Shown: positions 4,998-9,441 of the stretch, in pieces
Layout of the letters: each line of letters starts with the position of its first letter
How positions within the stretch are numbered: position 1 is the first letter of the stretch
Notes under the pieces: generated by a model
What the model was told of the DNA's origin: nothing
Databases searched by the model: none
What the model saw: the letters and a program-made list of their open reading frames with translations, nothing else
Made by a program: the position numbers and the translations under genes
Assembly (NCBI GenBank): GCA_903821255.1
Contig: CAIJKT010000168.1
Location: 1 to 9,441 of the forward strand
DNA length: 9,441 nt
Direction: 5' to 3'
From: an uncultured Lentisphaeria bacterium
GTDB lineage: Bacteria; Verrucomicrobiota; Lentisphaeria; Victivallales; Victivallaceae

Positions 4998-6947
4998 ATG
5001 GCTAAAGAACCGAAAAAGCCGGAAGAAATGGTTTCAGATCCAGCTTCAATTGAGATTATTCTGAAGTCTCAGAAGGACTGTGTCGAAACCTGTTTTACGA
5101 GGGCTGATTCTCAGAGTGTTTCGTGTAAATTCGGAACACAGGGAATCTGCTGTAAAATTTGTCATATGGGCCCGTGCAAAATAACTCCGAACGGCCAGCG
5201 CGGCGTTTGCGGCGCTGATGCCGATACTATTGTCGCGCGCAATTTTCTGCGCGAAGTCGCAGCCGGCACCGCCGCGCACTCCGATCACGGCCGCCACCTC
5301 GTCCTGCGCTTGAAAAAAGTTGCCGAGGGCAAGGAAAAGGATTTCAGGATCACTGATGAAAAGGCGCTCCGCCGCATAGCCGGAGAATACGGCCTGCAAA
5401 CGGAAGGCAAGGCGGTTAACGCGCTGGCGCTGGAACTGGCCGATTTATTCATTTCCGAATTTACTTCACAGGAAGAGGATTTGAAAACCCTGGGACTGGC
5501 CCCGGAAAAGACCCGGGCGGTCTGGACCAAATACAATATTGCGCCGCAGGGCGTTGACCGGATGGTGGTGGAGTCCATGCACCGCACTCACATGGGTGTG
5601 GACCATGACTACCGCAATCTGCTGGATATGGCGTTTAAGACCTCGCTGGCTGACGGCTGGGGCGGCGCCCGCATCGCGACCGAAGTTTCCGATATTATGT
5701 TCGGAACCCCGGAACCGCTGCGCAGCAACGCCAATCTCGGCGTGCTGGAGGAAAAGAAAGTAAATATTATCGTGCACGGTCACGAACCAGCGCTGTCGGA
5801 AATGCTGGCTGCTGCGATTCACGACCCTGAAATCAAGGACTATGCCGCCAAAGCCGGAGCTGAAGGTGTCAATCTGGCCGGGCTTTGCTGTACCGCCAAT
5901 GAAATCCTGATGCGCCGCGGCGTGCAGGTGGCCGGCAACTTCCTGCAGCAGGAGCTGGCAATCATCACCGGCGCGGTGGAAATGATGGTGGTGGACGTTC
6001 AGTGCGTAATGCCGAGTCTGCCGAACGTGGCCAAATCTTATCACACCGAAGTCGTGTCCACCGCGGATATAGCTAAAACCATCGGCGCCACCCACATCGC
6101 GTTCGACGAAGACCACGCTTACAATTCGGCGAAAGACCTGATCAGGCGGGCGATTGACAATTTTAAAAACCGCGATCCGCTGAAAGTGCAGATTCCGAAA
6201 TTCAAAGAGCCGCTGATTGCCGGATTCAGCGTCGAGTCCATCAAATACATGCTGGGCGGTTCTTTCCGCGGTTCGTTCCGTCCGCTGAATGACGCGATCA
6301 TCTCCGGCAGGATCAAGGGCGTGGTCGGGATTGTCGGCTGCAATAATATCAAAACCAAAACAGACTCCTATATCAATGCGCTGACGAAAGAACTGATTAA
6401 GCGCGACGTGCTGATTCTGCAGACCGGCTGCGCGGCGCAGGCCTCCGCCAAAGCCGGCAAACTGACCCCGGAAACCGCATTGGCGGAAGCCGGCCCCGGT
6501 TTGCGCGAGATTTGTGAAACGGTCGGTATTCCGCCCGTGCTCCACATGGGCAGTTGCGTGGACAACAGCCGCATCCTGGAGGCCGCCACTCAGATCGTTT
6601 ATGAAGGCGGCCTGGGCGATTCGCTGGCCCAGGTTCCGGCAGTTGGCGTGGCGCCGGAATGGATGAGTGAAAAGGCTGTAGCCATCGGCTGTTACTTTGT
6701 CGCTTCCGGCGTGGACGTGATCCTCGGACAGCCGTTCAATATCGGCGGTTCGGAAAATGTCACCAAATACCTTGGCGAAGAGTCCGTTAAACGTTTCGGC
6801 GGCGGTTTTCATTACATTCCCGACCCGATGGCGGCAGTGGAGAAAATCATGGAAATCATCAATGCAGCCCGTGAAGCGCTGGGTATCAACAAGAAGACCG
6901 AGCGGAAACTTCTGGATATGAAAGATAGGAGAAATCTCAATGTCTAA
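4998..6947 (+). CDS. acsA: Ni-Fe-S carbon monoxide dehydrogenase catalytic subunit of the CODH/ACS complex
   Basis: This cytoplasmic enzyme interconverts CO2 and CO and feeds CO to acetyl-CoA synthase. At 649 residues it is normal for the bacterial AcsA/CooS family. The N-terminal cysteines read in order: Cys43 and Cys51 (CX7C, D-cluster linking the two monomers) and Cys52, Cys55, Cys60, Cys71 (B-cluster). Expected C-cluster ligands by order and spacing are His260 (HGHEP), a Cys at 297/298 (GLCCTANE), Cys336 (DVQC), Cys448 (VGCNN), Cys478 (TGCAAQ) and Cys520 (MGSC); these line up with His261, Cys295, Cys333, Cys446, Cys476 and Cys526 of Carboxydothermus CODH-II. Lys559, before AIGCYFVASGVDV, matches the conserved active-site lysine. 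Nothing essential is missing. The stop overlaps the acsB start by 8 bp, so the two are translationally linked. acsA and cooS are alternative names; the adjoining acsB favours acsA. Confidence 0.97.
   Translation: MAKEPKKPEEMVSDPASIEIILKSQKDCVETCFTRADSQSVSCKFGTQGICCKICHMGPCKITPNGQRGVCGADADTIVARNFLREVAAGTAAHSDHGRHLVLRLKKVAEGKEKDFRITDEKALRRIAGEYGLQTEGKAVNALALELADLFISEFTSQEEDLKTLGLAPEKTRAVWTKYNIAPQGVDRMVVESMHRTHMGVDHDYRNLLDMAFKTSLADGWGGARIATEVSDIMFGTPEPLRSNANLGVLEEKKVNIIVHGHEPALSEMLAAAIHDPEIKDYAAKAGAEGVNLAGLCCTANEILMRRGVQVAGNFLQQELAIITGAVEMMVVDVQCVMPSLPNVAKSYHTEVVSTADIAKTIGATHIAFDEDHAYNSAKDLIRRAIDNFKNRDPLKVQIPKFKEPLIAGFSVESIKYMLGGSFRGSFRPLNDAIISGRIKGVVGIVGCNNIKTKTDSYINALTKELIKRDVLILQTGCAAQASAKAGKLTPETALAEAGPGLREICETVGIPPVLHMGSCVDNSRILEAATQIVYEGGLGDSLAQVPAVGVAPEWMSEKAVAIGCYFVASGVDVILGQPFNIGGSENVTKYLGEESVKRFGGGFHYIPDPMAAVEKIMEIINAAREALGINKKTERKLLDMKDRRNLNV
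6927..6932 (+). promoter_or_regulatory. Ribosome binding site of acsB inside the acsA end
   Basis: AGGAGA lies 7 bp before the acsB ATG at 6940 and within the last codons of acsA. Together with the 8-bp overlap it supports coupled, near-equal synthesis of the two subunits. Confidence 0.6.
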
Positions 6948-9441
6948 AATAATTTGTGCAAGCGCTATTGACGGTGCGATTGAATGGGTCGCCAAGGCGG
7001 AAGCAAAACTTGCGGAAGCGATCAGGGCCAAGGGCGCGGATACTCCTGTAGGGTTTCCCGATACGGCTTACTATCTGCCGATAATCTACTCTTTTACCGG
7101 CAAAAAAATGGAAAAGCTTTCCGATCTGCACGACATGCTCCAGTACACCAAAGGACTGCTGCCGGAACGCCCAAGCGACAAGCTGTGGCTGCCCTATCTG
7201 GGCAAAGCCATGGATGCCGGGGTGGCGGCGCTGTTTGCGACTGAAATCATTGAAGCGTGTAATTACCTGATCGGCCCGGCTCCGGTCAGCGGCATCTGGC
7301 TGGGCGCGGCATCAGACGTTGTCATGCGCGAACGCGGAATTGAATTTGTGGACGGTTCCGCTCCCGGTTTTGCCGCGATCGTCGGAGCCGCTCCGACCAA
7401 TGCAATAGCCGTGAAGATCGCCAAAGAACTCCAGGAAAAGAATATTTACGTATTCATGGCCGGCGAGACCAACGGCAAGCAGTTTGCCGAGCAGCTCGCC
7501 GAAGAAGGCGTGCAACTGGGCTGGGAAACCCGCCTGGTGCCGTTCGGCAAGGATGTGTCTTCAATCGCCTTCGTGCTCGGCTTCCCGAGCCGCGCGGCGC
7601 TTTCCTTCGGGGGAGTGAAACCCGGCGATTACGCGGCCAATCTGAAATATAATAAAAACCGCATTTTCGCCTTTGTGCTGGCTTTCGGCGAAGTTACCGC
7701 GGCAAAATATGCCATGGCGGCGGGCGCGATCAACTACGGCGTCCCGGTGATCGCGGACACTGATATTCCGCAGATTCTGCCGACCGGAATCTGCACTTAC
7801 GAGCACGTTATTTCCAATGTCGCGCCGAAAGAGATGGTCGAACGAGCGCTGGAAATCCGCGGCTGCAAAATTAAAATCACTAAAGTGCCGATTCCGGTTG
7901 CTTACGGTCCCGCATTCGAAGGGGAACGCATCCGCAAAGGCGATGTTCATTGCGAATTCGGCGGCAACCGCACCACGGCGTTTGAATTTGTCACTTCCGT
8001 CGGCCTTGACCAGATCAATGACGGCGATATCGAAGTCATCGGGCCTGACATTGATCAGGTTCCTGAAGGCACCGCGATGCCGCTGGCCATCTGGGTGGAA
8101 GTGGCCGGACGCAAAATGCAGTCCGACTTTGAACCTATTCTTGAGCGCCAGATTCACCACCTGGTCAACGGCGCTGAAGGCATCTGGCACATGGGACAGC
8201 GCGATATCGTCTGGACCCGCGTCTCCAAAGCCGGATTTAAAAACGGCTTGCGTTTGAAGCATTACGGCGAAATCCTGCATGCCAAATTTCTTTCCGAATA
8301 TCCCGCGATTGTGGATAAAGTCAAAGTCACGCTGGTGACTGACGGGAAGGAAGTTGAACGCCGCGTGGCGATTGCCCGCGAGGTTTACAAGGAACGCAAC
8401 AAACGCCTTGAATCCATGACCGACGACTCGGTGGAAACGTTCTATTCGTGCCTGCTCTGCCAGTCATTCGCGCCGGACCATGTCTGTATCATCACCCCGG
8501 AACGCCTGGGGCTATGCGGCGCTTACAACTGGCTTGACGGCAAGGCCGCTTATGAAATTGATGAAACCGGGCCGAACCAGCCGATCCTCAAAGGCGAATG
8601 CGTCGATCCGGTAAAGGGGGTGTGGAAAGGCATTAACGATTATGTCTATTCCAACAGCCATAAGTCTGTGGACAGTTTCTGCGCCTACTCCATTATGGAC
8701 CGGCCGATGACCAGTTGCGGTTGTTTTGAAGTAATCTGCGCCTATGTGCCGGAATGCAACGGCGTAATGGCGGTCAACCGCGAATTCCTGGGTGAAACCC
8801 CCGAGCGGAATGACCTTTTCCTCGCTGGCCGGCAATGTCGGCGGCGGTCTGCAGACCCCCGGATTCATGGGGTGCGGCAAGGTGTTCCTGACTTCGAAAA
8901 AGTTCCTCTTTGCCGAAGGCGGTCTGAGGCGCATGGTCTGGATGCCGAAGGAACTGAAGGCGCTGCTGAAAGAAGATTTGGACAAACGTTTCGAAGAACA
9001 GGGCATTCCCGGATTCATGGACAGCATTGCCGACGAAACCGTCGCGACTGACCCCGATGACATTAAAGCGTTTATGGAAAAGATCAAACATCCTGCCTTG
9101 CAGATGAAAGACATGAATGAATATGCGGTGCCGGCCGAAACCGCCGGACAGGCGGAAGCGGTTCCTGTACAGGTCGAAATAAAAGAGAAAATTGACGCGG
9201 AAGTGAAAGCTGAACCCGGCAGCGGAACTGCGCTGACGCCGGAGTTGATCGAACAGATCAAACAGCAGGTGAAGGCGGAAGTTTCCGGCTCGCTGAAGAC
9301 CGCGATTACTCAGGACATCGTCCGGGATATCATCAATACCCTGAGCCGCAAGTTCCTGGGCGAAACTGTTGCGGCGGCTGAAGTTGTCGAGGCGGTCAGG
9401 GTTCCGGCTGTTCCCGTTAAGCCGAAAGTGACCGCGGCTGA
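6940..9441 (+). CDS. acsB: Acetyl-CoA synthase (CODH/ACS subunit), frameshifted and C-terminally extended; runs off window
   Basis: This subunit joins CO, a corrinoid-bound methyl group and CoA into acetyl-CoA at the Ni-Ni-[4Fe4S] A-cluster. All A-cluster ligands are visible: Cys504, Cys507, Cys516 and Cys526 for the cubane and bridge, and Cys593-Gly594-Cys595 for the distal nickel. Spacing equals that of the Moorella enzyme with a constant offset of two. The N-terminal CODH-contact domain is present, so this is the bacterial form. The literal frame breaks after GETP at a C5 run (8798-8802) and ends at 9051 in a 703-residue product with a nonsense Arg-rich tail. Dropping one C restores SGMTFSSLAGNVGGG and a normal C-terminal domain. 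The restored frame reaches the usual end near HPALQMKDM (residue 717 onward, Moorella has about 729) but has no stop there; about 110 further codons run to the window end. Identity is certain; whether the break is biological or a base-calling error is not. Confidence 0.93.
8798..8802 (+). other. Frameshift site in acsB (C5 run)
   Basis: The sequence reads ggt gaa acc ccc gag cgg. One C fewer gives ggt gaa acc ccg agc gga atg (GETPSGM), which continues the family sequence without a gap. The most economical explanation is one extra C in a homopolymer, either a sequencing error or a real mutation. A +1 ribosomal slip from CCC to CCG would give the same protein, but no stop codon or stimulatory structure is evident here. 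Confidence 0.85.
9113..9441 (+). other. Extra C-terminal region of AcsB beyond the usual end
   Basis: After HPALQMKDM the restored acsB frame stays open to the window end. It first gives an Ala/Glu/Val/Pro-rich linker, then a predicted charged helical segment (TPELIEQIKQQVKAEV, then TQDIVRDIINTLSRKF), then another Ala/Val/Pro-rich linker (VEAVRVPAVPVKPKVTAA). Linker-helix-linker order suggests a small tethered domain, or a fusion to a further domain right of the window. Codon use matches acsB and there is no internal stop. I recognise no family. If the window-end sequence is itself shifted, a separate gene is possible. Confidence 0.6.

Noticed and set aside
5466..7031. A 521-codon open frame on the minus strand across acsA
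   Set aside because: It is a shadow of the GC-rich acsA coding strand, His/Phe-rich and without a recognisable domain. acsA on the + strand has all metal ligands.
8791..8830. Programmed +1 frameshift with regulatory purpose in acsB
   Set aside because: There is no in-frame stop or rare codon at the slip site, no Shine-Dalgarno-like stimulator and no obvious downstream stem. A homopolymer indel is simpler, so it is kept only as an alternative.

Overview
This window carries the front half of a Wood-Ljungdahl (reductive acetyl-CoA) operon from an anaerobic bacterium. The diagnostic genes are a Ni-Fe-S carbon monoxide dehydrogenase (acsA/cooS family) and a full-length bacterial-type acetyl-CoA synthase (acsB) that has the N-terminal domain archaeal CdhC lacks. 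Just upstream are two CooC-type nickel-insertion ATPases and two methyltransferase-type proteins. All six genes are on the + strand and look GC-rich, with GC-ending codons. The taxon cannot be fixed from the sequence. An acetogen or another anaerobe using the pathway for carbon fixation, CO oxidation or acetate oxidation would all fit.

Layout: (1) 1-1168 is AT-rich and unlike the rest. It begins with the C-terminal end of a transposase, apparently frameshifted, then three hairpins, a weak 96-codon ORF, two strong inverted repeats and a possible leader region. (2) 1169-2071 is a stand-alone homocysteine S-methyltransferase-type protein. (3) 2217-3287 is a MetE/UROD-superfamily protein that resembles only the catalytic half of cobalamin-independent methionine synthase. 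(4) 3351-4139 and 4157-4936 are two CooC-type ATPases; the first has no ATG, GTG or TTG start that keeps its P-loop. (5) 4998-6947 is the CODH subunit. (6) 6940 to the window end is acetyl-CoA synthase. It overlaps acsA by 8 bp, contains a +1 frameshift in a C5 run near codon 620, and continues past the usual end of the protein into an extra C-terminal region that runs off the window.

How they work together: CODH makes or oxidises CO at its Ni-Fe-S C-cluster, and CO passes to the Ni-Ni-Fe-S A-cluster of acetyl-CoA synthase. There it combines with a methyl group from the corrinoid iron-sulfur protein (not in this window) and with CoA. The CooC proteins would use ATP to load nickel into these two enzymes. 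The methyltransferase pair at the head of the operon suggests that methyl groups may also be diverted here, for example to homocysteine to make methionine; this is inference.

Most worth a second look: the acsB frameshift, the acsB C-terminal extension, the two methyltransferases in this setting, the missing standard start of the first cooC, and the paired inverted repeats before the operon.
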